From an uncultured Aquimarina sp. (GTDB lineage Bacteria; Bacteroidota; Bacteroidia; Flavobacteriales; Flavobacteriaceae): a DNA stretch of 64,000 nucleotides. Position 1 is the first letter of the stretch, and the number at the start of each line of letters is the position of its first letter. The position numbers and the translations under genes are program-made. Location of the stretch: positions 1 to 64,000 of the forward strand of contig CANMLW010000011.1 in NCBI GenBank assembly GCA_947498705.1, in the 5' to 3' direction. The notes beneath the pieces were generated by a model. It searched no databases. It saw only the letters and a list, made by a program, of their open reading frames with translations, and was not told the DNA's origin. Positions 55,497 through 64,000 of the stretch are shown here, one piece after another.

Positions 55497-56570
55497 ATGT
55501 ATAAAGTATTTTTAGAAACACATAATATTGGTAAAATGCATACAGGTTTTGGCCAATTCAATTATCACTTATTAAAAGGTTTAAAAGAAGTTAACGATCC
55601 AGAATTAAAATACACCGTTCATGTAAGACCCGCCAACCTTTTAAAACCAGATTTTGGAAATTTCTTTAAATACAAGCAATACTTTGGTGCCCGCAGATAC
55701 AAATTAACTAGTGTTCGAAAAAAATATGATGTATGGCACTCCTTAAACCAAAATACAAAAATAGAACCTTATTCTGACTTACCTTATGTATTGACTGTAC
55801 ATGATGTTAATTTCATTCAGGAGATTTCTGATGACTTAACTCATGAAAGAAACCTAAGGTTTATAGAAAAACTGAAAAGGGCTGATGCGATTACTTATAT
55901 TTCAGAATATGCCAAACAATCAACTCATCAATACTTTGAAGTTCCTAACGTACCAGAATATGTAATTTATAACGGTAACCCATTGATTAGTTTTGAAAAC
56001 CTAGAAGGTTTTTCTACATCTGTTGATATCCAAAAAAAATACATTTATGCGATTGGTGATTTTTTAGAACGTAAGAATTTTCATGTCCTTGTAGCAATGA
56101 TGCAACATTTACCTAATTACAACTTAATCATTTCTGGGAACAACACACATGATTATGGCGAAAAGGTTGCTAATACTATAACATCATTGGGTTTAGAAAA
56201 TCAGGTAACCTTAACAGGACGTGTATCTGAAAAAGAAAAGCAATATTACATAAAAAACTGTAGTGCTTTTGCACTGCCCTCTGTTCGTGAAGGTTTTGGA
56301 CTACCTGCTATAGAAGCTATGAGGTTTGGAGTACCTATATTCTTGGCAAATACAACCTCACTTCCAGAAATAGGAGGAGAACATGCTTTTTATTGGGATG
56401 ATTTCAATCCTAAAAACATGGCCGATATTCTTCAAAAAAAACTAATTCTTTTTAAAGAGAATGAAAAAGAATACAGCGATAAGCTTAAAGAAAGAGCTGA
56501 TTCGTTTTCTTGGAAAAAGGCCGCGCAACAGTATATCGATGTCTATAAAAATGTTATTAAAAATAAATAA
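55497..56570 (+). CDS. Glycosyltransferase family 4
   Basis: The 357-residue GT-B enzyme has the N-terminal FLETHNIGKMHTGFGQFNYHLLKGL, and the family 4 C-terminal domain IYAIGDFLERKNFHVLVAMM and SVREGFGLPAIEAMRFGVPIFLA with the E-x7-E motif. It transfers a sugar from a nucleotide donor, probably in LPS assembly. The gene starts a plus-strand pair with the methyltransferase that follows after 27 bases. A near -7 element (TTACTTTG) ends 14 bases before the ATG. Confidence 0.93.
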   Translation: MYKVFLETHNIGKMHTGFGQFNYHLLKGLKEVNDPELKYTVHVRPANLLKPDFGNFFKYKQYFGARRYKLTSVRKKYDVWHSLNQNTKIEPYSDLPYVLTVHDVNFIQEISDDLTHERNLRFIEKLKRADAITYISEYAKQSTHQYFEVPNVPEYVIYNGNPLISFENLEGFSTSVDIQKKYIYAIGDFLERKNFHVLVAMMQHLPNYNLIISGNNTHDYGEKVANTITSLGLENQVTLTGRVSEKEKQYYIKNCSAFALPSVREGFGLPAIEAMRFGVPIFLANTTSLPEIGGEHAFYWDDFNPKNMADILQKKLILFKENEKEYSDKLKERADSFSWKKAAQQYIDVYKNVIKNK

Positions 56571-56597
56571 AACACTCGCACATTTAATCATATCAAA

Positions 56598-57269
56598 ATG
56601 ACACTACAAATTATTATTGCCTTAATCGTTTTAATTGCAATCATTATTCTTGCAAAAAAACTATCAAAACATAAATCGTTGTTTCCTCTTATGCCATTTA
56701 AGTACAACTTTAATCTAAGGCGAGATACTTTTAAAGAGACTTTACAACTTCTTGAAAAAAGAAATGGTAAAATGATTTTAGAAACAGGCACATCTAGAGA
56801 CGGGCTTAAAAATACTGCAGGCGATGGTGCAGCAACCATTGTTTTTGGAAAATGGGCGAAAATACATAAAGGAGAAGTTATCTCTGTTGATATTAGTAAT
56901 GACTCTATAAAAGGGGCACAACAAGGACTTCATGAAGAGAATCTAAATGATGTGGTAACATTACACTTATCTGATTCTGTCGCTTTTTTAGAAAAGTTTA
57001 ATAGACCTATTGACTTACTCTATTTAGATAGTTATGACTATTCTTTACACGACACAGAAATTCAGGCAAAAAGCCAAGAGCACCATTTAAAAGAATTTGT
57101 AGCGGTAGAAAAAAACCTTCATAAAAACTCTATTATTCTTATCGATGATTGTGATTTACCTGGTGGGGGTAAAGGGAAAATTGTGGTTGACCACCTGCTA
57201 AAAAAGGATTGGGTCATTGTAACCAATGCCTATCAAATTTTATTAGTAAAAAAGGAAAGTATCTCATAA
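56598..57269 (+). CDS. Membrane-anchored class I methyltransferase
   Basis: The 223-residue protein has a hydrophobic N-terminal segment (residues 2-22) and then a SAM-binding fold: MILETGTSRDGLKNTAGDGA, VISVDISNDSIKGA, LLYLDSYDY and ILIDDCDLPGGGKGKIV. It resembles methyltransferase-24-type enzymes found in glycan clusters. Substrate unknown; the anchor suggests action at the membrane, perhaps on a lipid-linked sugar. It ends upstream of a strong bidirectional terminator. Confidence 0.85.
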   Translation: MTLQIIIALIVLIAIIILAKKLSKHKSLFPLMPFKYNFNLRRDTFKETLQLLEKRNGKMILETGTSRDGLKNTAGDGAATIVFGKWAKIHKGEVISVDISNDSIKGAQQGLHEENLNDVVTLHLSDSVAFLEKFNRPIDLLYLDSYDYSLHDTEIQAKSQEHHLKEFVAVEKNLHKNSIILIDDCDLPGGGKGKIVVDHLLKKDWVIVTNAYQILLVKKESIS

Positions 57270-57348
57270 ACATTATCTCTCCTTTCTTTTCAATTTAATT
57301 AAAAAAACCTATTCAAACGTTAGTTAAAATTGACTTTCAATTTATAAA

Positions 57349-57384
57349 AAACCCCGATACTATCAATAAATAGTATCGGGGTTT
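57349..57384. terminator. Bidirectional terminator between methyltransferase and lipoprotein
   Basis: AAACCCCGATACTAT (57349-57363) pairs with ATAGTATCGGGGTTT (57370-57384), a perfect 15-bp stem with a 6-base loop, between convergent genes. Confidence 0.93.
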
Positions 57385-57402
57385 GTAAAAATATTATTGT
57401 TT

Positions 57403-57909
57403 TTATTTTTCAGTTTCAGTTTCAGAAGCTTTTTCTTGATCTTCTTTGATCATTTGTTGATCTTCTTTTGTAACGCGTTCGTGTTCTGCAGAGATACGTT
57501 GATGCTCATTCTTCATATTATCATGCTCAGTTTTCATCGATTCGTGTTCTGCTGTCATTTGCTCAAGTGAAATTTCTCCAGAACCATGCTTTGTTTCCAA
57601 CTCTGCATGTTTTTCGATCATCTCTTTATGTGCTTCAATAAGCTCGCTATGTTTGGCCAATAATGACAAGTGATTTTTTTCTGTCACTAAATGCAAAGAG
57701 TCATTTTCAATATCTTTATGAGAATCGACCATTTGTTGATGATCATCTTTCATATCACTATGCTCTTTGGACATAGCTTTATGATCTGCTTCCATTTCCT
57801 GATGTTTTGCTACCATTGCCTTATGCTCAGGGGTTTCTGCTGGGTTTTGCTTGCAAGAAACAAAAATTGATACTACTGCTAAAAATAATAATTTACTAAG
57901 TGTTTTCAT
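57403..57909 (-). CDS. Lipoprotein with His-x-x-Met heptad repeats
   Basis: I do not recognise this family. The 168-residue protein has a lipoprotein signal (lipobox around FVSC, acylated Cys19). The mature part is almost wholly heptads with histidine at one position: 16 His, most spaced seven residues apart, and eight HxxM motifs such as HKAM, HQEM, HSDM, HESM and HDNM. It should form a long alpha-helix with His and Met on one face. His/Met clusters in exported proteins often bind copper or silver, so metal binding in the periplasm is a hypothesis. The C-terminus is Glu/Asp/Gln/Lys-rich. It is a single gene with its own hairpin. Confidence 0.9.
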   Translation of the reverse strand: MKTLSKLLFLAVVSIFVSCKQNPAETPEHKAMVAKHQEMEADHKAMSKEHSDMKDDHQQMVDSHKDIENDSLHLVTEKNHLSLLAKHSELIEAHKEMIEKHAELETKHGSGEISLEQMTAEHESMKTEHDNMKNEHQRISAEHERVTKEDQQMIKEDQEKASETETEK

Positions 57910-58134
57910 AATTTCAATATGTCAGTTAATAACTCAAATGTAGCTAAAATTTGTTTTTCACAGTACTTTCTCTTCAAAATTATAACACACAAAATAGAAT
58001 ATGTCTTTTTGAATTCTATTATGAATTGCTTTGTTAAAAAGGTGAATTACCTGTAAAATTTCAAAATTCCCTAAACATTATCTTTTACTTAATAAATAGT
58101 TATCTACTAAAACATAAGATTACAGCTTCTTTTG

Positions 58135-58142
58135 TATTTTTG
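58135..58142 (+). promoter_or_regulatory. -7 promoter element of the Sua5-like gene
   Basis: TATTTTTG matches TAnnTTTG exactly and lies 24 bases before the ATG at 58167. Confidence 0.5.
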
Positions 58143-58166
58143 CCTTTAATAAATTAACCATTCTCA

Positions 58167-58736
58167 ATGCCAGATCAATACATAGAATTAGAAAAAGCGG
58201 TTACAACTTTAAAAAAAGGCGGAATCATCCTTTACCCAACAGATACAATTTTGGGAATCGGCTGTGATGCTACCAATGCAGAAGCAATTGACAAAATATA
58301 CGCCTTAAAAAAAAGAGAAGAAAGCAAATCAATGATTTGCCTGGTTAGTGACTTTAAAATGTTGCAACAATATGTTGAGGAAGTACCAGAAGTTGCTTAT
58401 GACATTTTAAAATATGCCACAAAAGCAACTACTATAATTTATGATCGTCCTTTGCGAGTTGCAGAAAATGTAATCGCAAAAGATAATACATTAGGTATCC
58501 GAGTAGTTCGGGACCCTTTTTGTAGTAAGTTGATTCGAAAACTAAAAAGACCCATCATATCCACTTCTGCAAATATTAGTGGGGCTCCTTCGCCAAAAAA
58601 CTTAAAAGAAATTTCTAATGCTATTTTGGAAGGCGTAGACTATGTTGTAAATTTGCCATTGCAAAATAAAGGTGTTAAACCTTCTTCTATTATCAAAATT
58701 GGAGGGGATAGTACTGTAAAAATTATCAGGAAGTAA
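58167..58736 (+). CDS. Threonylcarbamoyl-AMP synthase, Sua5/YrdC family
   Basis: The 189-residue protein is a YrdC-domain enzyme that makes threonylcarbamoyl-AMP from threonine, bicarbonate and ATP for the t6A37 modification of tRNA. It shows KKGGIILYPTDTILGIGCDA, a KKREESKSMICLV loop, TTIIYDRP and RPIISTSANISGAPSPKN. It lacks the Sua5 C-terminal domain, so it is a TsaC-length protein. It precedes the CCA-adding enzyme gene by 8 bases, so both tRNA-maturation genes are in one operon. Confidence 0.93.
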   Translation: MPDQYIELEKAVTTLKKGGIILYPTDTILGIGCDATNAEAIDKIYALKKREESKSMICLVSDFKMLQQYVEEVPEVAYDILKYATKATTIIYDRPLRVAENVIAKDNTLGIRVVRDPFCSKLIRKLKRPIISTSANISGAPSPKNLKEISNAILEGVDYVVNLPLQNKGVKPSSIIKIGGDSTVKIIRK

Positions 58737-58744
58737 ATTGATTC

Positions 58745-60169
58745 ATGTCGGAAGCCAAAAATTATAAAGAAGCCTTACAACACCCTATCTTTAAGACAAT
58801 CAATAAAGCGGCTGCCAATTTAAAGCTTGAAAGCTACGTGATTGGTGGATTTGTAAGAGATCATTTGTTACAAAGAGGAACTGCAAAAGATATTGACATT
58901 GTTACAGTTGGGAGTGGGATTACGTTAGCAAAAGAGGTTTCTAAGCTTTTACCAAACCGTCCTAAAGTGCAGATATTTAAAACCTATGGCACCGCAATGC
59001 TAAGGGCAAACGATATTGAAATTGAATTTGTAGGTGCTCGTAAAGAATCGTATACAGAAAATAGCCGTAATCCTACGGTAGAAAATGGAACGCTTGAAGA
59101 CGACCAAAACAGAAGGGATTTCACGATTAATGCGCTGGCATTATCACTTGCTACTTCAACTTTTGGAAACATATCAGATCCATTTAATGGGTTGACAGAT
59201 TTAGAATCCAAAATTATTCGTACACCGCTAGATCCGGATATCACCTATTCTGATGATCCACTTCGTATGATGAGAGCTATTCGGTTTGCAACACAACTTA
59301 ATTTTGTGATTGAACCCGAATCTCTAAAAGCAATTACAAGAAATAAAGATCGAATAAAGATTATTACCAAAGAGCGTATTGTTGATGAATTACATAAAAT
59401 TCTATTAAGCGACAAACCATCGATTGGGTTTATCTTATTAGAAAAAACTGGGTTATTACCCTATATTTTACCTGAGCTGACAGCTTTAAAAGGTATTGAT
59501 GAAGTCGAAGGCCAAAAACATAAAGATAATTTTTATCACACCTTGGAAGTCGTTGATAACATTTCTGAGAATACAGATAATCTTTGGTTACGATGGGCTG
59601 CGTTATTGCATGATATAGGAAAAGCACCAACTAAAAGGTTTAACAAAAAAATAGGATGGACATTTCACGGTCATGAATTTGTAGGATCTAAAATGGTTTT
59701 CAAGCTTTTTAAACGCTTAAAAATGCCATTAAATGATAAGATGAAATTTGTTCAAAAAATGGTATTAATGAGCTCGAGACCTATCGTTATTGCTTCTGAA
59801 GTAACCGACTCGGCGGTAAGAAGGTTAATTTTTGATGCAGGAGAGTATATTGAAGAGTTAATGACATTATGTGAAGCCGATATTACTACCAAAAATCCTA
59901 AACGTTTCAAAAAATATCATAACAACTTTAAAATTGTTAGACAAAAAATGGTCGAAGTAGAAGAACGTGATCATATTCGTAATTTTCAACCTCCTGTTAC
60001 AGGAGAAAAAATTATGGAAACGTTTAATATAAAACCATCCAGAGAAATCGGAATCATCAAAGAAGCAATCAAAGAGGCCATTCTCGAGGGTGAAATACCC
60101 AATGATTATGACGCAGCTTATGAATTTATGATCAAAAAAGGTGAAGAATTAGGATTGACAAGTTGTTAA
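58745..60169 (+). CDS. CCA tRNA nucleotidyltransferase/poly(A) polymerase family with HD domain
   Basis: The 474-residue protein has the class II nucleotidyltransferase head (VIGGFVRDHLLQRGTAKDIDIVTVG with the Asp-x-Asp motif), RRDFTINALALSL, the head and neck regions with DDPLRMMRAIRFA, and a C-terminal HD domain (LLHDIGKAPTKRF). It repairs or adds the 3' CCA of tRNAs; the HD domain may add phosphatase or phosphodiesterase activity. Specificity for CCA versus poly(A) cannot be proved here. It is the second gene after the Sua5-like gene. Confidence 0.93.
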   Translation: MSEAKNYKEALQHPIFKTINKAAANLKLESYVIGGFVRDHLLQRGTAKDIDIVTVGSGITLAKEVSKLLPNRPKVQIFKTYGTAMLRANDIEIEFVGARKESYTENSRNPTVENGTLEDDQNRRDFTINALALSLATSTFGNISDPFNGLTDLESKIIRTPLDPDITYSDDPLRMMRAIRFATQLNFVIEPESLKAITRNKDRIKIITKERIVDELHKILLSDKPSIGFILLEKTGLLPYILPELTALKGIDEVEGQKHKDNFYHTLEVVDNISENTDNLWLRWAALLHDIGKAPTKRFNKKIGWTFHGHEFVGSKMVFKLFKRLKMPLNDKMKFVQKMVLMSSRPIVIASEVTDSAVRRLIFDAGEYIEELMTLCEADITTKNPKRFKKYHNNFKIVRQKMVEVEERDHIRNFQPPVTGEKIMETFNIKPSREIGIIKEAIKEAILEGEIPNDYDAAYEFMIKKGEELGLTSC

Positions 60170-60197
60170 GAATTTAAGGTGTATAAGGTGTATAAAC

Positions 60198-61214
60198 ATG
60201 AAAAAGGACAATAAAAAAGTTATCTACTGGTTACTTACCGGATGTATTTTAATCTTTATAATGGTTATTGTTGGCGGGATTACAAGACTCACTCACTCTG
60301 GGTTATCTATCTCTAATTATAAATTAATTTCTGGTACCATCCCTCCTACCAATGAAGCAGAGTGGACAGCTGCATTTGATCTTTATAAACAATATCCAGA
60401 ATATCAAAAAATCAATCATCAATTCACCCTTCAAGATTTTAAAGACATTTATTTTTGGGAGTGGCTACATAGAGTTATAGGCCGATTTATAGGAGTGGTT
60501 TTTATACTTCCTTTTATTTATTTTCTTATCAGAAAACAACTATCAAAACCCACTATAAAAAAATCTTTGGTGCTTATGTTTTTAGGTGGGTTTCAAGGAT
60601 TTTTGGGCTGGTTTATGGTAAAAAGCGGTCTTATAGACAGACCCGATGTAAGTCATTATCGACTTGCTATGCATCTTACAGCTGCTTTTATAACTTTTGC
60701 TTATACTTTTTGGGTGGCCTTGGATCTTATATATCCTAAAAAGAAAAAAATAGATCCTAAATTTAGAAACCTCATCCGATGGGGATTAGGATTACTGCTA
60801 CTTCAAATCGTATATGGCGCATTTGTAGCAGGACTCGATGCAGGGTTCCTACATAACCATTGGCCACTCATGAATGATGGGCAATTGATTCATGAATCGG
60901 TTTATATCGAGCAATCGCCTGTTATTTATAATTTTATAGAAGGAAAAAGTGGCGTTCAGTTTGTGCATCGGTATTTAGCATATATTGTTGTAAGCCTAAT
61001 CGTCCTAATATGGTATCGTGGTAAAAAAATTCAAAAAGACAACATACAGCATATGTCGTTAAACATTATACTGGCACTGGTCTTTCTTCAGTTTCTTTTA
61101 GGTGTTTTCACCCTGCTTTTTAGAGTTCCTATTACATTGGGTATTTTACATCAAATTGTTGCTTTTATACTACTTGGGGCAATGACTTTTTCATTACATC
61201 GTTTTAGTAAATAA
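60198..61214 (+). CDS. ctaA: Heme A synthase
   Basis: The 338-residue membrane protein has eight hydrophobic segments and is the COX15/CtaA heme A synthase that oxidises the C8 methyl of heme O. Signature residues are GGITRLTHSGLSISNY, EWLHRVIGRFIG, the conserved HYRLAMHLTAAF, VHRYLAYIVV and LHQIVAFILLG; four histidines bind heme. It should supply heme A to cytochrome oxidase. It lies 28 bases after the nucleotidyltransferase gene. A heme O synthase gene is not in this window. Confidence 0.94.
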   Translation: MKKDNKKVIYWLLTGCILIFIMVIVGGITRLTHSGLSISNYKLISGTIPPTNEAEWTAAFDLYKQYPEYQKINHQFTLQDFKDIYFWEWLHRVIGRFIGVVFILPFIYFLIRKQLSKPTIKKSLVLMFLGGFQGFLGWFMVKSGLIDRPDVSHYRLAMHLTAAFITFAYTFWVALDLIYPKKKKIDPKFRNLIRWGLGLLLLQIVYGAFVAGLDAGFLHNHWPLMNDGQLIHESVYIEQSPVIYNFIEGKSGVQFVHRYLAYIVVSLIVLIWYRGKKIQKDNIQHMSLNIILALVFLQFLLGVFTLLFRVPITLGILHQIVAFILLGAMTFSLHRFSK

Positions 61215-61228
61215 CAATGTAATTATAG

Positions 61229-61236
61229 TATCTTTG
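61229..61236 (+). promoter_or_regulatory. -7 promoter element of the pRiA4b ORF-3-like gene
   Basis: TATCTTTG matches TAnnTTTG exactly and ends 22 bases before the ATG at 61259. Confidence 0.5.
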
Positions 61237-61258
61237 CATTTTTCAAATTTTAGTTATA

Positions 61259-61774
61259 ATGATTTACCGTTTCAGAATTATTCTTGATACAGAAGAAGAT
61301 GTTTTTAGAGACATTGAAATAGAACAAGACGCAACACTAGAGCAATTTCATAATGTGATCACGCAATCTTTTGGATTTGACGGAACAGAAATGGCTTCTT
61401 TTTATAGTAGCGATGATCAATGGAACCAAGGAGAAGAAATATCATTATTTGACATGAGCGATGGTTCTCAACCTGTTAAATTAATGAATGAAACCCTTTT
61501 GGAAGATGTTGCTACAGAAGCTTCTCCTAAATTAATATATGTCTACGATTTCTTAAATATGTGGACTTTTTTGGTTGAATTGGCCGAAATTGCAGAATAT
61601 GAAAACGGAAGAACATACCCTAATGTGATGTATACACATGGGCAGCTACCTGACGAAGCTCCTGATAAGGAATTTAAGGCTGATGATCTTAATGATTTCG
61701 ACGAAGGTCAAAACGAAGGACATATGGATCTTGATGAATACGAAGATCTAGGGTTCGATGAAAACTGGAACTAA
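61259..61774 (+). CDS. Plasmid pRiA4b ORF-3-like protein
   Basis: The 171-residue protein has the N-terminal YRFRIILDTEEDVFRDIEI, then a region with HNVITQSFGFDGTEMASFY, typical of the pRiA4b ORF-3/IS1096 passenger family. The C-terminal half is very acidic (DEAPDKEFKADDLNDFDEGQNEGHMDLDEY in part). Despite the historical name, nothing else mobile lies here, and the gene looks like a normal chromosomal one. No function is known to me. Confidence 0.85.
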   Translation: MIYRFRIILDTEEDVFRDIEIEQDATLEQFHNVITQSFGFDGTEMASFYSSDDQWNQGEEISLFDMSDGSQPVKLMNETLLEDVATEASPKLIYVYDFLNMWTFLVELAEIAEYENGRTYPNVMYTHGQLPDEAPDKEFKADDLNDFDEGQNEGHMDLDEYEDLGFDENWN

Positions 61775-61859
61775 AACAAAGTAGCAAGGCAGCAGGGTAA
61801 GAAATCCAAATAATAAGCTTGGCAACTTAAAGATGATGCAACTTTTAAATTAAAAAATT

Positions 61860-62918
61860 ATGATTAATCTGTACAGCACTCAAATTGAATCATTATCAGT
61901 TCATAGAATTGGTAACAAAAGTAGAAACGAAAACATTTTTTTATCTGATTCGCCGTACAATCTTAATGACGAATTGACTTCGATTCTAAAGGAATATTTT
62001 TTCAAACCCTTTAGAGAAAAAGAAGAGAATTATTTCCAATTTACTAATGAAGTAGATGTAGAGTTTAATCCATTATTTAAAATTGTTACAGAAATTTTTG
62101 AAAGCCCTTCATCGGCTCATGAAAAATCAAAAAGAATAGCTTCTTTATTATATGAACAATCTCAACACCCTCATATTAAAAGCGGTGAATTATATGTCAC
62201 CTACTTGGACAACGTAACAATTGACAACGAAAAAGTAAGTGCTTTAGGAATATTTAAATCAGAATTAAAACATGATTTTCTTCAGTTTGAAGAGAGTAAT
62301 GCTAATATAGAATTGCTAATCCAACAAGGTGTAAATCTTAATAAATTAGACAAAGGGTGTCTAATTTTTAACCATAAAAAAGAAGAGGGATATAAAATAC
62401 TTTCTATCGACTCTAATAGATATGACACCAAATATTGGCTTGAGCATTTCTTGGGCGTACAGGCATTTGCAGATGAAAATTTCTACACTAAGAAATACAT
62501 GAAATTCTGTCAAGACTTTGCTAAAGAGGTTGTACTGCCAGCAGAAGACAAAAAAGAAGAAGTCATGTTTATGAATCGAGCAGTTAATCATTTTGCAAAA
62601 AATGATGAGTTTGAAGAATCTGCTTTTTTAGATGAAGTTATCGACAATCCTGATCTGATTCCAGAATTTAAACATTACAAGGTAGAAAAAGCTCCAAAAT
62701 ATCAAATTGAGGACCTTACCTCTTTTCCTATTGCCAATAATGCAGTTACGGCAGCTAGAAAGAAAATGAAAAACGTTATTGATCTTGACACTAATGTACA
62801 GATCAAAATGGATTTTATCAATCCAGAGTCGGCAGAAAAATTTGTAGAAAAAGGGTGGGATGAAGAAAAGCAAATGTATTACTATCTGGTGTATTTTAAC
62901 AAAGAACAGAAAAGCTAG
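61860..62918 (+). CDS. Nucleoid-associated protein, NdpA/YejK family
   Basis: The 352-residue protein fits the 37-kDa nucleoid-associated family: the start MINLYSTQIESLSVHRIGNKSRNEN, middle LYVTYLDNVTIDNEKVSALGIFKSE and LGVQAFADENFYTKKYMKFCQDFAKEV, given in parts. These proteins bind bacterial nucleoids; the cellular role is not well defined. It follows the pRiA4b ORF-3-like gene by 85 bases and lies 92 bases before the permease gene. Confidence 0.88.
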   Translation: MINLYSTQIESLSVHRIGNKSRNENIFLSDSPYNLNDELTSILKEYFFKPFREKEENYFQFTNEVDVEFNPLFKIVTEIFESPSSAHEKSKRIASLLYEQSQHPHIKSGELYVTYLDNVTIDNEKVSALGIFKSELKHDFLQFEESNANIELLIQQGVNLNKLDKGCLIFNHKKEEGYKILSIDSNRYDTKYWLEHFLGVQAFADENFYTKKYMKFCQDFAKEVVLPAEDKKEEVMFMNRAVNHFAKNDEFEESAFLDEVIDNPDLIPEFKHYKVEKAPKYQIEDLTSFPIANNAVTAARKKMKNVIDLDTNVQIKMDFINPESAEKFVEKGWDEEKQMYYYLVYFNKEQKS

Positions 62919-63010
62919 AAAACAATTCTAAATCATTTTTTATAAGTGCTAAAAACTAAAATAGGCACATGATATGATATAAATTTTAAACAGAACAGAA
63001 GGTTATATTT

Positions 63011-63784
63011 ATGGAGTATATTCTGGTTGGTATCGTAGCTTTGCTTGGATCTGGATTAACCTTTTTTTCTGGCTTTGGATTAGGCACATTATTACTACCT
63101 GTATTTGCATTGTTTTTTCCTATAGATATAGCAATAGCACTTACTGCCATTGTACACCTTCTCAATAACGTATTCAAATTTACATTAGTTGGCAAAAAAA
63201 CCGATGTAAAAACAGTAGTTCGTTTTGGGTTACCAGCAATTATTTTTGCTTTTGCCGGCGCTTATATTTTAGGATTACTAACAGATGTCGCTCCTATATA
63301 CAGTTATCATATTGCCAGCAAAACATATCAAATTACTATTGTAAAAATATGTATTGCTTCATTGCTTATTTTCTTTTCTCTTTTTGATTTAATTCCTAAA
63401 CTAAAACGTTTAGAGTTTGACACGAAATACCTTCCTGTCGGAGGCGCTTTAAGTGGTTTTTTTGGTGGATTGTCAGGGCATCAAGGGGCTTTAAGAACTG
63501 CCTTTTTAATACGGGCAGGGCTTAACAAAGAAGCTTTTATCGCCACCGGCGTAGTAATTGCCTGTTTTATAGATATCTCTCGAATAACGGTATATACAAA
63601 AGATATGCTACAGCTAGGTGATCGACTAGATTACTCAATGCTAATAACAGCAACTATGATGGCATTTGCAGGGGCCTATATAGGTCGTAAGTTTCTTACC
63701 AAAATCACCATTAGCACTATACAATTAGTGGTTGGAATTTTATTAATCGTTTTTGCTCTTTTATTGGGAGTTGGTATTTTGTAA
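63011..63784 (+). CDS. TauE/SafE family permease
   Basis: The 257-residue membrane protein has seven or eight hydrophobic segments and two TauE/SafE half-repeats (GSGLTFFSGFGLGTLLLP near the start and GGALSGFFGGLSGHQGALRTAFLI in the second half). The family exports sulfite or sulfonates in other bacteria, but its substrates are unresolved here. No sulfur gene is nearby. Confidence 0.9.
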   Translation: MEYILVGIVALLGSGLTFFSGFGLGTLLLPVFALFFPIDIAIALTAIVHLLNNVFKFTLVGKKTDVKTVVRFGLPAIIFAFAGAYILGLLTDVAPIYSYHIASKTYQITIVKICIASLLIFFSLFDLIPKLKRLEFDTKYLPVGGALSGFFGGLSGHQGALRTAFLIRAGLNKEAFIATGVVIACFIDISRITVYTKDMLQLGDRLDYSMLITATMMAFAGAYIGRKFLTKITISTIQLVVGILLIVFALLLGVGIL

Positions 63785-63829
63785 AAAAGGTTATTACTTA
63801 TAAAACAATTTTGTAAGAATAAACAAACA

Positions 63830-64000
63830 TTAATCTCCATCTAACAAACGTTTCATATTTATATTTTCATAATTACGTCTTACAAACTCCATGGCCGTTT
63901 TTAGAATCTCACCCATCGACTGGCTACGTCGAAATTTTAAGTCTAACGTAAAATTATACAGATGCTCCCGAAGTTCATTTAAATTCTCTTGTGTAGTAAT
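63830..64000 (-). CDS. Partial unidentified gene, C-terminus only
   Basis: A minus-strand frame is open from the window edge to a stop at 63830-63832 and gives 56 residues: it includes NELREHLYNFTLDLKFRRSQSMGEI, EFVRRNYENINMKRLLDGD at the end, in parts. The gene converges with the permease gene. I do not recognise the family, and the N-terminus lies outside the window. Confidence 0.5.
   Translation of the reverse strand: MTTQENLNELREHLYNFTLDLKFRRSQSMGEILKTAMEFVRRNYENINMKRLLDGD

Noticed and set aside
61259..61774. Mobile-element call for the pRiA4b ORF-3/IS1096-like gene
   Set aside because: No transposase, terminal repeats or target duplications are nearby; the family name is historical.

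Overview
This window looks like a chromosomal segment of a marine member of the Flavobacteriaceae (Bacteroidota). The evidence is a low-GC genome, a SusC/SusD pair, a chitinase with a C-terminal type IX secretion sorting domain, two tandem DUF368 membrane proteins, the pyrG-yidC and mnmA-NPD-mazG gene neighbourhoods, and Bacteroidota-type -7 promoter elements (TAnnTTTG) shortly upstream of many starts. The genus cannot be fixed from the sequence alone; an Aquimarina-like organism is plausible. I see no rRNA, tRNA, CRISPR array, insertion sequence or prophage.

Layout. 1-3665: a GC-rich structured intergenic element, then the translation operon thrS-infC-rpmI-rplT, in which infC has to start at a non-canonical ATA codon, closed by a clear terminator. 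3884-13555: a small membrane protein with a phosphorelay hybrid kinase, an rRNA/tRNA methyltransferase, an M48 protease, the (p)ppGpp synthetase/hydrolase, a Fur-family regulator and purA. 13623-18600: a small membrane protein and a large secreted GH18 chitinase, bracketed by two diverged copies of a roughly 250-bp non-coding element. 18596-29408: the OstA-like LPS-transport protein, a class III aminotransferase, a TPR protein, two DUF368 proteins, aroE, a DUF349 protein and a methyltransferase. 29466-35961: SusD, SusC and a membrane-embedded AraC-type regulator. 36754-46567: mazG, NPD, mnmA, a YwqK-like protein, yidC, pyrG, a DUF5606 protein, def, a four-helix-bundle protein and ruvX, all on the minus strand. 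46855-57269: dapD, then a dense glycan cluster with two Kdo-kinase-like proteins, a GT9, five GT2-type proteins (one with a lost catalytic motif), a polysaccharide deacetylase, a GT4 and a methyltransferase, with strand switches at almost every gene. 57403-64000: a His/Met heptad lipoprotein, a Sua5/YrdC protein, a CCA/poly(A) polymerase-family enzyme, ctaA, a pRiA4b ORF-3-like protein, a nucleoid-associated protein, a TauE/SafE permease and the edge of an unidentified gene.

How the parts fit. The chitinase, SusCD and the membrane AraC regulator could form one chitin- or glycan-responsive set: a C-run motif recurs upstream of the chitinase and susC, and less convincingly upstream of the regulator. 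OstA, the GT/kinase cluster and the DUF368 pair point to envelope glycan and LPS assembly.

The most interesting unexplained signal is the pair of elements at about 14302-14560 and 17953-18225. Each has two direct-repeat boxes spaced 22 bp apart (a geometry like LytTR-type regulator sites), a -7 promoter element just downstream, and a transcribed region that can form two hairpins. The stems of these hairpins differ by compensatory base changes between the copies, while the apical TGGCGG loop is conserved. This looks like an undescribed regulated small RNA family. The evidence is two copies read by eye.
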